Source: JBNKWA01 sp050299555 (GTDB lineage Bacteria > Pseudomonadota > Alphaproteobacteria > Rhodobacterales > Rhodobacteraceae). From it: 64,000 nt of DNA. Within the stretch, counting starts at the first letter, position 1. Each line of letters starts with the position of its first letter. Shown here piece after piece: positions 49,040 through 58,393 of this stretch. Under the pieces are notes generated by a model. The model did not search any database. It saw nothing but the letters and a program-made list of their open reading frames with translations, and was not told the DNA's origin. Position numbers and translations under genes: made by a program. Where the stretch lies: assembly GCA_050299555.1 (NCBI GenBank), contig JBNKWA010000030.1, forward strand, positions 7,821 through 71,820. Reading direction: 5' to 3'.

Positions 49040-50634
49040 CCGGGGTACCCGTCCTCGAGGTCGAGGGGCTTTCCGTCGGCTTTCGCCAGGACGGCCGGCT
49101 GACCGAGGCGGTGCGCAAGGTCGGCTTTTCGGTCAATGCCGGCGAGACAGTGGCGCTGGTCGGCGAGTCGGGTTCGGGCAAGTCGGTGACCGCGCTTTCC
49201 ACCGTGCGGCTGCTGCCCGACAGCGCCGAGGTGACCGGATCGGTCCGCTTCGGCGGCGACGAGCTTCTGGGCGCCCCCGAGGCGCGCCTGCGCGACGTGC
49301 GCGGCAATGACATCAGCTTCATCTTCCAGGAGCCGATGACGTCGCTGAATCCGCTGCACGTGGTCGAGAAGCAGATCGTCGAAAGCCTCGCCCTGCACCA
49401 GGGCCTGACCGGCGACGCCGCGCGTGCCCGGGCGCTGGAGCTTCTGGGCCAGGTTGGCATCCCCGATCCCGGGGCCCGGCTAAGATCGTATCCGCACCAG
49501 CTTTCGGGCGGTCAGCGGCAGCGGGTGATGATCGCCATGGCGCTGGCCAACAACCCGGCGCTTCTGGTCGCCGACGAGCCTACGACAGCCCTCGACGTGA
49601 CCATCGAGGCGCAGATCCTGGAACTTCTCGCCGAGGTGCAGCGCGCTCGCGGCATGGCGATGCTGTTCATCACCCATGATCTCGGCGTTGTCCGCCGCAT
49701 CGCGACGCGCGTCTGCGTGATGCAGGCCGGCGAGATCGTGGAGCAGGGGCCAGCCGAGCGCATCTTTACCGAGCCCGCCCACCCCTACACAAAAAAGCTG
49801 CTGGCGGCAGAGCCGACCGGGCGCCCCGAGCCGGTGCCGGACGGAGCTGGAGAGGTGGTGCGGACCGAGAACCTGCGGGTCTGGTTCCCGATCCGGCGCG
49901 GCCTGTTGCGCAAGACGGTCGGCCACATCAAGGCGGTCAACGATGCCTCGCTGACGATCCGCGAGGGCGAGACGCTGGGCGTCGTGGGCGAGTCCGGCTC
50001 GGGCAAGACGACGTTGGCGCTGGCGGTCATGCGGCTGATCTCGTCCGAAGGGCCGATTGTCTTTCTCGGCCAGGACATCGCCGGCTGGAAGAACAAGGCG
50101 CTGCGCCCCCTGCGCCGCGGCATGCAGATGGTATTCCAGGACCCGTTCGGCTCGCTCAGTCCGCGCATGACCGTGGGCGAGATCGTGGGCGAGGGGCTGA
50201 CCGTGCACGACCTGCCCGGCGACCCCGACACGCTGGTGGCGACGATCCTGCGCGAGGTGGGGCTCGACCCGGCCACGGCTCACCGCTACCCGCACGAATT
50301 CTCGGGCGGGCAGCGCCAGCGCATTGCCATTGCCCGCGCGATGATCCTGCGCCCCAGGCTTGTGGTGCTGGACGAGCCGACCTCGGCCCTGGACATGACG
50401 GTGCAGGTGCAGATCGTGGAGCTTCTGCGCGACCTGCAGAAGAAATACGGACTGGCCTACATCTTCATCAGCCACGACCTGCGCGTGGTGCGGGCACTCA
50501 GCCACCGGGTCGTGGTGATGAAGGAGGGCGACGTGGTCGAGGCGGGCGACAGCGACACCATCTTCGACCATCCACGCACCGCGTACACCAAACAGCTTCT
50601 GGCGGCGGCCTTCGAGAAACGCGCCGCCGCCTGA
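49036..50634 (+). CDS. yejF: dual-domain ABC ATPase YejF
   Basis: This 532-residue protein fuses both nucleotide-binding domains (DppD and DppF equivalents) for the YejBE permease. Domain 1 has GESGSGKS, LSGGQRQR and LVADEPT. Domain 2 starts at about 275 with GESGSGKT, FSGGQRQR and VVLDEPTS. Each domain is followed by an oligopeptide-type C-terminal region (HPYTKKLL and TAYTKQLL) with no cysteine cluster. The start is GTG at 49036, coupled to yejE by GTGA. It completes yejABEF. In enterobacteria this system imports microcin C and peptides. Confidence 0.95.
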   Translation: MTGVPVLEVEGLSVGFRQDGRLTEAVRKVGFSVNAGETVALVGESGSGKSVTALSTVRLLPDSAEVTGSVRFGGDELLGAPEARLRDVRGNDISFIFQEPMTSLNPLHVVEKQIVESLALHQGLTGDAARARALELLGQVGIPDPGARLRSYPHQLSGGQRQRVMIAMALANNPALLVADEPTTALDVTIEAQILELLAEVQRARGMAMLFITHDLGVVRRIATRVCVMQAGEIVEQGPAERIFTEPAHPYTKKLLAAEPTGRPEPVPDGAGEVVRTENLRVWFPIRRGLLRKTVGHIKAVNDASLTIREGETLGVVGESGSGKTTLALAVMRLISSEGPIVFLGQDIAGWKNKALRPLRRGMQMVFQDPFGSLSPRMTVGEIVGEGLTVHDLPGDPDTLVATILREVGLDPATAHRYPHEFSGGQRQRIAIARAMILRPRLVVLDEPTSALDMTVQVQIVELLRDLQKKYGLAYIFISHDLRVVRALSHRVVVMKEGDVVEAGDSDTIFDHPRTAYTKQLLAAAFEKRAAA

Positions 50635-50646
50635 GCCTGCTGCGGC

Positions 50647-51201
50647 CTAACGGATCAGACGGCTGTACTTGGCGCCTTCAAGGCTCACGCCGGCGATCAG
50701 GCCGCGCTGGCCGTAGATGTACGGGATCACCGGTCGCGACACCGTCGTGGTCGAGGCGCCGACGGCGCCACCCTCGTCGGGAACGGCATATTCCGCGTCC
50801 ACGCCCAGTTCCCAGCCATCGGTGACGCGGAAGTCGCGCAGCGCCTCCTGGGTCATGAAGAACAGCGCCTGACTGTATTTCTGCGCCCCTATCTGTAGGC
50901 CGAAGGCCGCCGCCGACATGGACACGTAGTCGGTCAGCGCGTCGCCGATCAGGAGGCCCCCCTCGCCATAGGCGCCGGAAAGAAATAGCCCCCCTTCGAG
51001 GATCTCGGGGATGATGAGAAGCCCGGCCGCCCGGCTGTTCAGGGCCTCGGCCCCCGGCACGGTCTGAAGAAGCAGGTCCCGGCTGGCCCGCACTTCGGCT
51101 TCGATCTCGGTGCCGGTCTTGACCAGTGGCGGGCTTGAACAGGCGGCGACGGTGCCCGCCGCGCCGAGCGCGAGGAACCCGCGCCTGTGGATCGCTGTCA
51201 T
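50647..51201 (-). CDS. YSC84/SYLF-domain lipoprotein
   Basis: This 184-residue protein has a twin-arginine-like start (HRRGFLALG) and a lipobox-like AACSS with the lipidation Cys at about 21, so it is probably a lipid-anchored periplasmic protein. The mature part has the SYLF lipid-binding fold of the Ysc84 family: AAGLLIIPEILEGGLFLSG, GALTDY-like and FGLQIGAQKYSQALFFMTQEAL. In bacteria the role is unclear, perhaps phospholipid or envelope related. The start at 51201 is chosen for the signal peptide. It is convergent with yejF, with 12 bases between stops. Confidence 0.82.
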   Translation of the reverse strand: MTAIHRRGFLALGAAGTVAACSSPPLVKTGTEIEAEVRASRDLLLQTVPGAEALNSRAAGLLIIPEILEGGLFLSGAYGEGGLLIGDALTDYVSMSAAAFGLQIGAQKYSQALFFMTQEALRDFRVTDGWELGVDAEYAVPDEGGAVGASTTTVSRPVIPYIYGQRGLIAGVSLEGAKYSRLIR

Positions 51202-51328
51202 GATACTGCTCCTGTTGTCGTTGTTCTTGGCTCGTCTGCCCCAACATCCGGTCTTTGCGCCGGATGAACACGCAATGTCTAGCACGGTTCGCCGGGCGCT
51301 GTCATCTAGCAGGGCGGGCCCCCGCCGC

Positions 51329-52324
51329 TCAGTCCAGGGCCTCGGCCGCCGCCACGGCGAAATAGGTCAGGATGCCGTCGCAGCCGGCACGCTTGAAGGC
51401 AAGCAGGCTTTCCATCATCGCCTTGTCCTGGTCGATCCAGCCATGGCCGCCCGCGGCCGCGATCATCGCGTATTCGCCCGACACCTGATAGGCGAAGGTG
51501 GGCACGCCGAAGGTGTCCTTCACCCGGCGGCAGATGTCGAGATACGGCATGCCAGGCTTGACCATCACCATGTCGGCTCCTTCGGCCAGGTCGATGGCCA
51601 CCTCGCGCAGCGCCTCGTCGCTGTTGCCGGGGTCGAGTTGGTATGTCTTCTTGTCTCCCTTCAGCGCGCCCGTGGCACCGACGGCATCGCGGAACGGCCC
51701 GTAGAAGGCCGAGGCGTACTTGGCGGCATAGCTGAGGATAATCGTGCCCTGGTGGCCCTCGCGCTCCAGCGCCGCGCGGATGCGGCCGATCCGCCCGTCC
51801 ATCATGTCCGACGGCCCGAGAATGTCGGCCCCGGCCTCGGCATGGGACAGCGCCTGTCTTTCCAGCGCCTCCAGCGTCTCGTCGTTGAGGATCACCCCGT
51901 CCCGGACCAGCCCGTCATGGCCTTCCGAGTTGTAGGGGTCGAGCGCCACGTCCAGCATCACGCCGATCTCGGGCACGGCGTCCTTGATCGCCCGCGTCGC
52001 GGTGTTGACCAGATTGTCCGGGTTCCACGCCTCCTCGGCACCCGGGGTCTTCTTCGATGTGTCGGTATAGGGGAAAAGCGCGATGCAGGGGATGCCGAAC
52101 CCGGCCGCACGCCGGGCAGCGCCGACAGCGCGATCCACCGACAGCCGTTCCACGCCGGGCATGGACGGAACCGGCTCGACCAGGTCGTCACCCTCGCGCA
52201 CGAAGATGGGCCAGATGAAATCGGCCGGGCTTAGCGCCGCCTCGCGCACCATGTCGCGAATCCAGGGCGCACGCCGCAGCCGCCGCGGCCGCGAGATCGG
52301 GAAAGGGGCGGTGATCGGGGTCAT
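51329..52324 (-). CDS. hemB: porphobilinogen synthase (delta-aminolevulinic acid dehydratase)
   Basis: HemB condenses two 5-aminolevulinates to porphobilinogen for heme and, in phototrophic relatives, bacteriochlorophyll. The 331-residue protein has the Schiff-base lysines in LSYAAKYASAFYGPF and MVKPGMPYLD. At the metal site the catalytic-zinc cysteines are replaced (MLDVALDPYNSEGHDG), which places it in the magnesium/potassium-dependent group seen in Rhodobacter and Pseudomonas. Length is normal. It is divergent from the membrane protein gene at 52460. Confidence 0.96.
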   Translation of the reverse strand: MTPITAPFPISRPRRLRRAPWIRDMVREAALSPADFIWPIFVREGDDLVEPVPSMPGVERLSVDRAVGAARRAAGFGIPCIALFPYTDTSKKTPGAEEAWNPDNLVNTATRAIKDAVPEIGVMLDVALDPYNSEGHDGLVRDGVILNDETLEALERQALSHAEAGADILGPSDMMDGRIGRIRAALEREGHQGTIILSYAAKYASAFYGPFRDAVGATGALKGDKKTYQLDPGNSDEALREVAIDLAEGADMVMVKPGMPYLDICRRVKDTFGVPTFAYQVSGEYAMIAAAGGHGWIDQDKAMMESLLAFKRAGCDGILTYFAVAAAEALD

Positions 52325-52459
52325 GTGGCGGGCATTCCGGTAAAAAGGGCTGTCACAGTGTGGTCAAACTGGTCTAGCAAAAACCCCGCGGGCGTTGAAG
52401 CCGCCGCGCGCAGCGGTTATCCCGGCGCGCCTGTCCGCCCGCAAGGAGTTTGCGCCGCC

Positions 52460-52975
52460 TTGGACTATTGGTACATTCTCGACTGGCACAGCTTCTGGAA
52501 CGTCTGGTTCTGGCTGTTCGTGGTCGTGTCCTGGTCGGTTTCGGCACATTTCACCTTCGGCGTCCCGCATGATCTGGTGATGAATGCCGATCGCCATGGC
52601 GGCATCTGGGCCGAGCACGTGGATCAGCTTGCCCGCATCCACCTGCATCGCACGGTCGAGATATTCGACCGCGCCGGCACCTGGATCGCCGGTGTCGTCG
52701 CCTTCGTGCTCAGCGTGATCGCCACTTTCGGCTGGTTCGTGAACTTCGAGTTCGCCAAGGCGCTCTTCATCCTCATTATGCCGCATGCGCTGGTCGGGGC
52801 GCTGTCCGTGCGCCGGGCCTTCCAGCTGCACGAGGCCGAGCTGAAGGGTGAGGAGCTGCGCCGGGCGCTGAAGAACTGGCGCTTCTGGACCCAGCTCTTC
52901 GGTCTCATCGCCATCGCCGCCACCGCCGCCGTGGCGGTGATCGACACGCTTTCCACCATGAGCCTGTTTGACTAG
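52460..52975 (+). CDS. small membrane protein (SufBCD-component-like annotation)
   Basis: This 171-residue protein has four predicted helices (around WNVWFWLFVVVSWSVS, IAGVVAFVLSVIATFGWF, ALFILIMPHALVGAL and LFGLIAIAATAAVAVI). The order and the FGVPHDLVMNADRHGG loop match a Rhodobacterales family that is often labelled a component of the SufBCD complex. No suf genes are nearby, so that label is weak. The frame is open upstream to 52325. A TTG at 52460, with AAGGAG ahead at 52443-52448, gives the family-sized N-terminus (DYWYILDWHSF) and is preferred. The role is unknown. Confidence 0.72.
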   Translation: MDYWYILDWHSFWNVWFWLFVVVSWSVSAHFTFGVPHDLVMNADRHGGIWAEHVDQLARIHLHRTVEIFDRAGTWIAGVVAFVLSVIATFGWFVNFEFAKALFILIMPHALVGALSVRRAFQLHEAELKGEELRRALKNWRFWTQLFGLIAIAATAAVAVIDTLSTMSLFD

Positions 52976-53021
52976 CTGCCACCTCTTGTGGCGGCTCGGC
53001 CGCTGGGCTAGCTGAGCGGCC

Positions 53022-56000
53022 ATGACGCGGCACGACAAGATCGCCCCGGACCATGTTCTGGTCGGCGGCGCCCCCGAGGGATTCGACGCCCATCTTCTGG
53101 CGGCCCTCGTTCGGCGCGCCGTCGGCCCGGTGATCCATGTCGCCCGCGACGACCGCCGCATGGCTGCCATGGCCGAGGCGCTGGCTTTCTTTGCGCCCGA
53201 GTTGCCGGTGATCGAGTTCCCAGGCTGGGACTGCGTGCCCTACGACCGGGTGTCGCCGGCCGCCGACGTCTCGGCCCGGCGCATGGCGACGCTGGCATTG
53301 CTGGCCCAGGGCTACGACCGCCCCACGGTGCTGCTGACGACCCTCAACGCCGCCACCCAGTACGTGCCGGCCCGCGCCGTGGTCGCCGGCCTCAGCTTTA
53401 CCGCCACCGTTGGTCAGCTGATCGACGTGGGCCAGCTCCGCGACTTTCTGGTCCGCATGGGCTTCACCCAGTCGCCCACAGTGTCCGAGCCGGGAGATTA
53501 CGCCATCCGGGGCGGCATCATCGACATCTACCCGCCGGGGGCAGAGATGCCGGTGCGGCTCGACCTCTTCGGTGACGTGCTGGACGGAGCGCGGCGCTTC
53601 GATGCCTCCACCCAGCGCACGGTCGAGAAGATCGCCCAGGTGGAACTCGCCCCCGCCTCGGAGGTGATCCTCGACGACGCTGCGATCCAGCGCTTCCGCG
53701 GCGCGTACCGCGCACGCTTCGGAGCGGCCGGTGGCGACGATCCGGTCTATGAGGCGGTCTCGGCGGGCCGCAAGGCGCAGGGCATCGAGCATTGGCTGCC
53801 GTTCTTCCACGAGCGGCTGGAAACGCTGTTCGACTACCTGCCCGATGCGCCGGTGACGCTCGACGACCAGACCGAGGCGGCGCGGGCATCACGGGCCGAT
53901 CAGGTGGCCGAGCAATACGACGCCCGTCGCGCGGCGATGGAGGCGCGCAGCCGCGCCGATGCCGTCTACAAGCCGGTCCCGCCCGAGTTTCTCTACCTCG
54001 ACCAGGGCACGTGGACGGCGGCCTTGGCCGGCCGCCCGGTGCGCCGCTTCTCGCCTTTGCCGCAACCGCCGGGGCCGGGCGTGATCGACGCGGGCGGCAG
54101 GCTCGGCCGCAGCTTTGCGCCAGAGCGCCAGAGCGAGGGTTTGAACCTTTTCGCCGCCGTTGCCGACCATGCCATCGACAGGGCGCGGACCGGGCAGGTG
54201 GTCTTCGGCACCTGGTCCGAGGGTGCCCGCGACCGGCTGAAGGGGCTTCTGGAGGATGCCGGCATGTCCGGCCTTGGCCTTGCCCGCCGCTGGTCGGATA
54301 TTCCCGATGGAACCGGCGGCGTGCATCTTGCGGTCTGGCCGCTGGAACGGGGCTTCGAGGCCGAGAACCTGACGGTGATCGCCGAGGAGGACATTCTCGG
54401 CGACCGCCTTGTGCCCGGCGCGCGCCGTCGTCGTCGCCGCGCCGAGGAGTTTCTGACCGAGGCCTCGACGCTGTCGCCCGGCGATCTGGTCGTCCATATC
54501 GAGCATGGGGTGGGCCGCTTCACCGGGCTCGAGACGATCACCGCCCTCGGCGCGCCCCATGACTGCATCGCGCTGGAATACGCCGGCGGCGATCGCCTCT
54601 ATCTGCCGGTGGAGAATATCGAGCTGCTCAGCCGCTACGGCCATGAGGAGGGGATGCTCGACCGCCTCGGCGGGTCCGCCTGGCAGGCGAAGAAGGCCAA
54701 GCTGAAGGAGCGCCTTCGCCAGATCGCCGAGGAACTGATCCGCATCGCCGCCGAGCGGGCGCTGCGCAAGGCGCCCGAACTCGATCCGCCCGAGACCGGC
54801 TGGGATGAGTTCCGCGGCCGCTTCCCCTATGACGAGACCGATGACCAGCTTCACGCCATCGAGGACGTGCTGAGCGATCTCGCCAGCGGCAGGCCCATGG
54901 ATCGGCTGATCTGCGGCGATGTCGGCTTCGGCAAGACCGAGGTCGCCATGCGCGCGGCCTTCGTCGCCGCCATGTCGGGCATGCAGGTGGCGCTGATCGC
55001 GCCCACGACGCTTCTGACCCGCCAGCACGCCCAGAGCTTTTCCGAGCGCTTCCGCGGCCTGCCGCTGAAGGTGCGCCAGCTGTCCCGCTTCGTCGGCGCC
55101 AGGGACGCGGCCGAAACCCGCGCCGGGCTCGAATCCGGGAAGATCGATATTGTCGTCGGTACCCACGCGCTTCTGGCAAGAAGCGTCAAGTTCAGCCGCC
55201 TTGGCCTTGTTATCGTTGACGAAGAACAGAAATTCGGTGTCACCCACAAGGAGCGGCTGAAGCAGCTCCGCGCCGAGGTTCATGTTCTGACACTGACCGC
55301 GACACCGATCCCGCGCACCCTGCAGATGGCACTTTCGGGGGTGCGCGAGCTTTCCCTCATCGGCACGCCGCCCATCGACCGGCTGGCGATCCGCACCTAT
55401 GTCAGCGAGTTCGACACGGTGACCATCCGCGAGGCGCTTCTGCGCGAGAAGTACCGTGGCGGCCAGGCCTTCTTCGTGGTGCCGCGGATCGCCGACATTC
55501 CCGAGATCGAGGATTTCCTCAAGACCCACGTGCCCGAGGTCAGCGTCATCGTCGCCCATGGCCAGATGGCCGCGGGCGAACTCGACGACCGCATGAACGC
55601 CTTTTATGACGGGCGGGCGGACGTGCTGCTGGCCACGACAATCGTGGAATCCGGCCTCGACATTCCCACCGCCAACACCCTGATCGTGCACCGCGCCGAC
55701 ATGTTCGGGCTGGCGCAGCTTTATCAGATCCGCGGGCGCGTGGGCCGCTCCAAGCTTCGCGCCTACGCCTATTTCACCACCAAGCCGCGGGTAAGGCTGA
55801 CCCCGACGGCGGAAAAGCGGCTGAAGGTTCTTGCCTCGCTGGAGGGGCTCGGCGCCGGCTTTGCGCTGGCCAGCCAGGACCTGGACATCCGCGGCGCCGG
55901 CAACATCCTCGGCGACGAACAGTCGGGGCACATCCGCGAGGTGGGTTTCGAGCTTTACCGCGAGATGCTGGAAGAGGCGATCGGCCGCATGAAGGCGGGC

Positions 56001-56498
56001 GGGCTCGACCAGGCCACAGAGGCGGACGAAGCCTGGGCGCCTCAGATCAACCTGGGCGTGGCGGTACTGATCCCCGAGCACTACGTGCCCGATCTTGACG
56101 TGCGGCTGGAGCTTTACCGCCGTCTGTCCACGCTCCACGACAAGGTGGCGCTCGAGGGCTTCGCGGCGGAACTGATCGACCGGTTCGGAAAGTTGCCGAA
56201 AGAGGTCACGGCGCTTCTGAATGTCGTGCGGATCAAGGGCCTTTGCCGGCGGGCGGGGATCGCGCGTCTGGACGGCGGCCCAAAGGGTGCGACGATCCAG
56301 TTCCACAAGGACCGCTTTGCCAGCCCGGCCGGCCTGGTGGACTTCATCAACGCCCAGAACGGCCTTGCCAAGGTCAGGGACAACAAGCTGGTCGTGCGCC
56401 GCGACTGGCGCGCCGACGCCGACCGGGTCAAGGGCGCCTATGCCGTCGCTTCGGCGCTGGTCAAGGCGGCAGGGGCCGAGAACACCGCCGCCGGCTAG
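53022..56498 (+). CDS. mfd: transcription-repair coupling factor Mfd
   Basis: Mfd removes RNA polymerase stalled at DNA damage and recruits UvrA. The 1158-residue protein has the UvrB-homology region (GAEMPVRLDLFG and neighbours), the RNA-polymerase-interacting CarD-like domain (DLVVHIEHGVGRFTGLETI, about 485-500) and the helicase motor. The motor has Walker A GDVGFGKTE (about 631), DEEQ in VIVDEEQKFGV and TATPIPRTLQM. The TRG motif region around GRVGRSKLRAYAYF and the C-terminal domain follow. Length is normal. It stands alone, 46 bases after the membrane protein gene. Confidence 0.97.
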   Translation: MTRHDKIAPDHVLVGGAPEGFDAHLLAALVRRAVGPVIHVARDDRRMAAMAEALAFFAPELPVIEFPGWDCVPYDRVSPAADVSARRMATLALLAQGYDRPTVLLTTLNAATQYVPARAVVAGLSFTATVGQLIDVGQLRDFLVRMGFTQSPTVSEPGDYAIRGGIIDIYPPGAEMPVRLDLFGDVLDGARRFDASTQRTVEKIAQVELAPASEVILDDAAIQRFRGAYRARFGAAGGDDPVYEAVSAGRKAQGIEHWLPFFHERLETLFDYLPDAPVTLDDQTEAARASRADQVAEQYDARRAAMEARSRADAVYKPVPPEFLYLDQGTWTAALAGRPVRRFSPLPQPPGPGVIDAGGRLGRSFAPERQSEGLNLFAAVADHAIDRARTGQVVFGTWSEGARDRLKGLLEDAGMSGLGLARRWSDIPDGTGGVHLAVWPLERGFEAENLTVIAEEDILGDRLVPGARRRRRRAEEFLTEASTLSPGDLVVHIEHGVGRFTGLETITALGAPHDCIALEYAGGDRLYLPVENIELLSRYGHEEGMLDRLGGSAWQAKKAKLKERLRQIAEELIRIAAERALRKAPELDPPETGWDEFRGRFPYDETDDQLHAIEDVLSDLASGRPMDRLICGDVGFGKTEVAMRAAFVAAMSGMQVALIAPTTLLTRQHAQSFSERFRGLPLKVRQLSRFVGARDAAETRAGLESGKIDIVVGTHALLARSVKFSRLGLVIVDEEQKFGVTHKERLKQLRAEVHVLTLTATPIPRTLQMALSGVRELSLIGTPPIDRLAIRTYVSEFDTVTIREALLREKYRGGQAFFVVPRIADIPEIEDFLKTHVPEVSVIVAHGQMAAGELDDRMNAFYDGRADVLLATTIVESGLDIPTANTLIVHRADMFGLAQLYQIRGRVGRSKLRAYAYFTTKPRVRLTPTAEKRLKVLASLEGLGAGFALASQDLDIRGAGNILGDEQSGHIREVGFELYREMLEEAIGRMKAGGLDQATEADEAWAPQINLGVAVLIPEHYVPDLDVRLELYRRLSTLHDKVALEGFAAELIDRFGKLPKEVTALLNVVRIKGLCRRAGIARLDGGPKGATIQFHKDRFASPAGLVDFINAQNGLAKVRDNKLVVRRDWRADADRVKGAYAVASALVKAAGAENTAAG

Positions 56499-56513
56499 CC
56501 GGCGCCTGCCGGG

Positions 56514-57755
56514 CTATTCGGCCGGGGCGCCGCCTGGCGGTCCGGCGCTGGCGATGCCGGTGTCCTGCGGCGCCATCCGCATCAATGTCAGCGCCAGCGC
56601 CGAGCACAGGAATGTCCCCACCAGCAGCGGCAACGGCGTGCCGTCGAAGGCAAGCCCGATGGGGACCGCGATCAGCACCGACAGCACGGTTGAAACGGCG
56701 CCGACCACCGACGCGGCCAGCCCGGCGATGTGGCCGAGCGGCTGCAGCGCCAGCGCGTTGAGATTGCCGAAGGTGAGCCCGGCCATCAGAAAGACCGACA
56801 CCGCCCATGGAAAGAACAGCCAGAAGGGCAGGCCACCGGGCCACATGCCCAGCCAGACCGAGCTGGCCAGCACCAGCGCCAGCACGGTTTGCACCGCATA
56901 GGCCGTGGTCGCCAGCCGCCGCATGCCCAGCCGCATGACCAGGGCCGCATTGGTCACCGAACCGCCGGCCGACAGGACCGCCATGGCGGCGAACCACAGC
57001 GGAAAGCTCGCGGCGCGGCCGTAGCTGATGTCGAACACCGGCTGCGCCGAAGAGAGCAGGGCGAACATCTGCCCGAATCCCAGCGTCAGGACGGCGATGT
57101 AGATCACCACTGCGCGCCGCGACAGCACCTCGGCCAGGCCGGTCCGAAGCGTGGCGATGCGCATCGGCCGCCGCGCCTCGATCGCCACCGTCTCGTTCAG
57201 CCGCAGCCACAGCCAGCACGCCGAGATGGCGGCGAACAGGATGAAGGCGGCGAATACCGTCCGCCAGCCAAAGCCGGCTATGATCAGCGCACCCACGGAT
57301 GGCGCGACCGCCGGCACGATGGTGAAGACCAGCATCACGAAGGACATGATGCGCGCCATCTCGCGCCCGGAATAAAGGTCGCGCACCACCGCGATGGAGA
57401 CGATCCGCGGTCCCGCGGCCCCCAGCCCCTGGACGATCCGCGCGGCGAGCAAAAGCGGCAGCGATTGGGCGACGCTGGCGACCAGACCGCCCACGAGGTA
57501 AAGCCCGATACCCCAGAGCAGCACCGGCTTGCGGCCCATGGCATCCGAAAGCGGCCCGGCAATCAGCGTCGCGGCGCCCATGCCGAACAGGAACGTCGTC
57601 AGGATCAGTTGCGCCCGGTTGGGGGCGGCCGGCGTCAGTTCGCGGGCGATCTCGGGCAGGGCAGGCAGCATGGCGTCGATGGAAAACGCGATGGTCGCGA
57701 AGAGCATCGCAATCAGTGCCACAAACTCCACACGCCCGATGCGCTGGCCGATCAT
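56514..57755 (-). CDS. Bcr/CflA-type multidrug efflux transporter (MFS)
   Basis: This 413-residue major facilitator superfamily protein has twelve predicted helices. The DHA1 motif is visible in ATLIAGPLSDAMGRKPVLLWGI after helix 2, and RIVQGLGAAGPRIVSIAVVRDLYSG is typical of Bcr/CflA (sulfonamide/bicyclomycin/drug-proton antiporters). The N-terminus contains the family start FVALIAMLFATIAFSIDAMLPALPEI. It is coupled by a 4-base overlap to the DsbA/FrnE-like gene upstream. The shared operon with an AMP ligase hints at export of a small acid or conjugate, but this is inference. Confidence 0.92.
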   Translation of the reverse strand: MIGQRIGRVEFVALIAMLFATIAFSIDAMLPALPEIARELTPAAPNRAQLILTTFLFGMGAATLIAGPLSDAMGRKPVLLWGIGLYLVGGLVASVAQSLPLLLAARIVQGLGAAGPRIVSIAVVRDLYSGREMARIMSFVMLVFTIVPAVAPSVGALIIAGFGWRTVFAAFILFAAISACWLWLRLNETVAIEARRPMRIATLRTGLAEVLSRRAVVIYIAVLTLGFGQMFALLSSAQPVFDISYGRAASFPLWFAAMAVLSAGGSVTNAALVMRLGMRRLATTAYAVQTVLALVLASSVWLGMWPGGLPFWLFFPWAVSVFLMAGLTFGNLNALALQPLGHIAGLAASVVGAVSTVLSVLIAVPIGLAFDGTPLPLLVGTFLCSALALTLMRMAPQDTGIASAGPPGGAPAE

Positions 57756-58393
57756 GACTGGTCTTCGGCCTGTTTCAGCTCGGCAATGGCTTGCGCCCAG
57801 ACCTCGGGTGGCTGCGCGCCCACGACCGCATAGCGGTCGGCGACGATGAACGTGGGCACGCCGGTGACGCCGATCCGCCGCGCCTCGGCATCCTCGGCCC
57901 GCACCTCTTCGAGGTCGGCGTCGGATGCCAGCAGGCGTTCGACCATCGTCCGGTCCATGCCGGCGCGCTCGGCCACATCCGCCAGCACCGCGTGGTCGGA
58001 TATGTCGCGACCTCCCTCGAAGAAGGCCGTGAACAGTGTCTGCGCCACCGCGGTCTGCTTGCCCTCATGCCCGGCCCAACGGATCAGCCGGTGCGCGTCG
58101 ATGGTGTTGGGCGTGCGCGGAATGCGGGCATAGTCGATCGTCAGCCCTGCCTTCGCGGCCACCTCCCTGACATGGGCGTCGAGCTGGTCGACCTTCTCGG
58201 GGCCGCCGAATTTCTCCTCAAGGTACTGCCGCCGGTCCATCCCCTCGGCGGGCATGTCCGGATTGAGCTGAAACGGCCGCCAGCGCAGCAGGAACGGATG
58301 GTCCGGCGCCGCTTCCAGCGCCTGCATCAGGTTCGCCTTGCCGATATAGCACCAGGGGCAGATCGGATCGGAGATGATGTCGAGCGTGATCAT
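57752..58393 (-). CDS. DsbA family (FrnE-like) oxidoreductase
   Basis: This 213-residue cytosolic thioredoxin-fold protein has CPWC as its redox motif near the N-terminus (IISDPICPWCYIGKANL). A helical insert and the cis-Pro segment GVTGVPTFIVADRYAVVGAQ follow. There is no signal peptide. It fits the FrnE/2-hydroxychromene-2-carboxylate isomerase-like branch. The start ATG is 58393, overlapping the AMP ligase stop, and it overlaps the MFS start downstream. The substrate is unknown. Confidence 0.9.
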   Translation of the reverse strand: MITLDIISDPICPWCYIGKANLMQALEAAPDHPFLLRWRPFQLNPDMPAEGMDRRQYLEEKFGGPEKVDQLDAHVREVAAKAGLTIDYARIPRTPNTIDAHRLIRWAGHEGKQTAVAQTLFTAFFEGGRDISDHAVLADVAERAGMDRTMVERLLASDADLEEVRAEDAEARRIGVTGVPTFIVADRYAVVGAQPPEVWAQAIAELKQAEDQS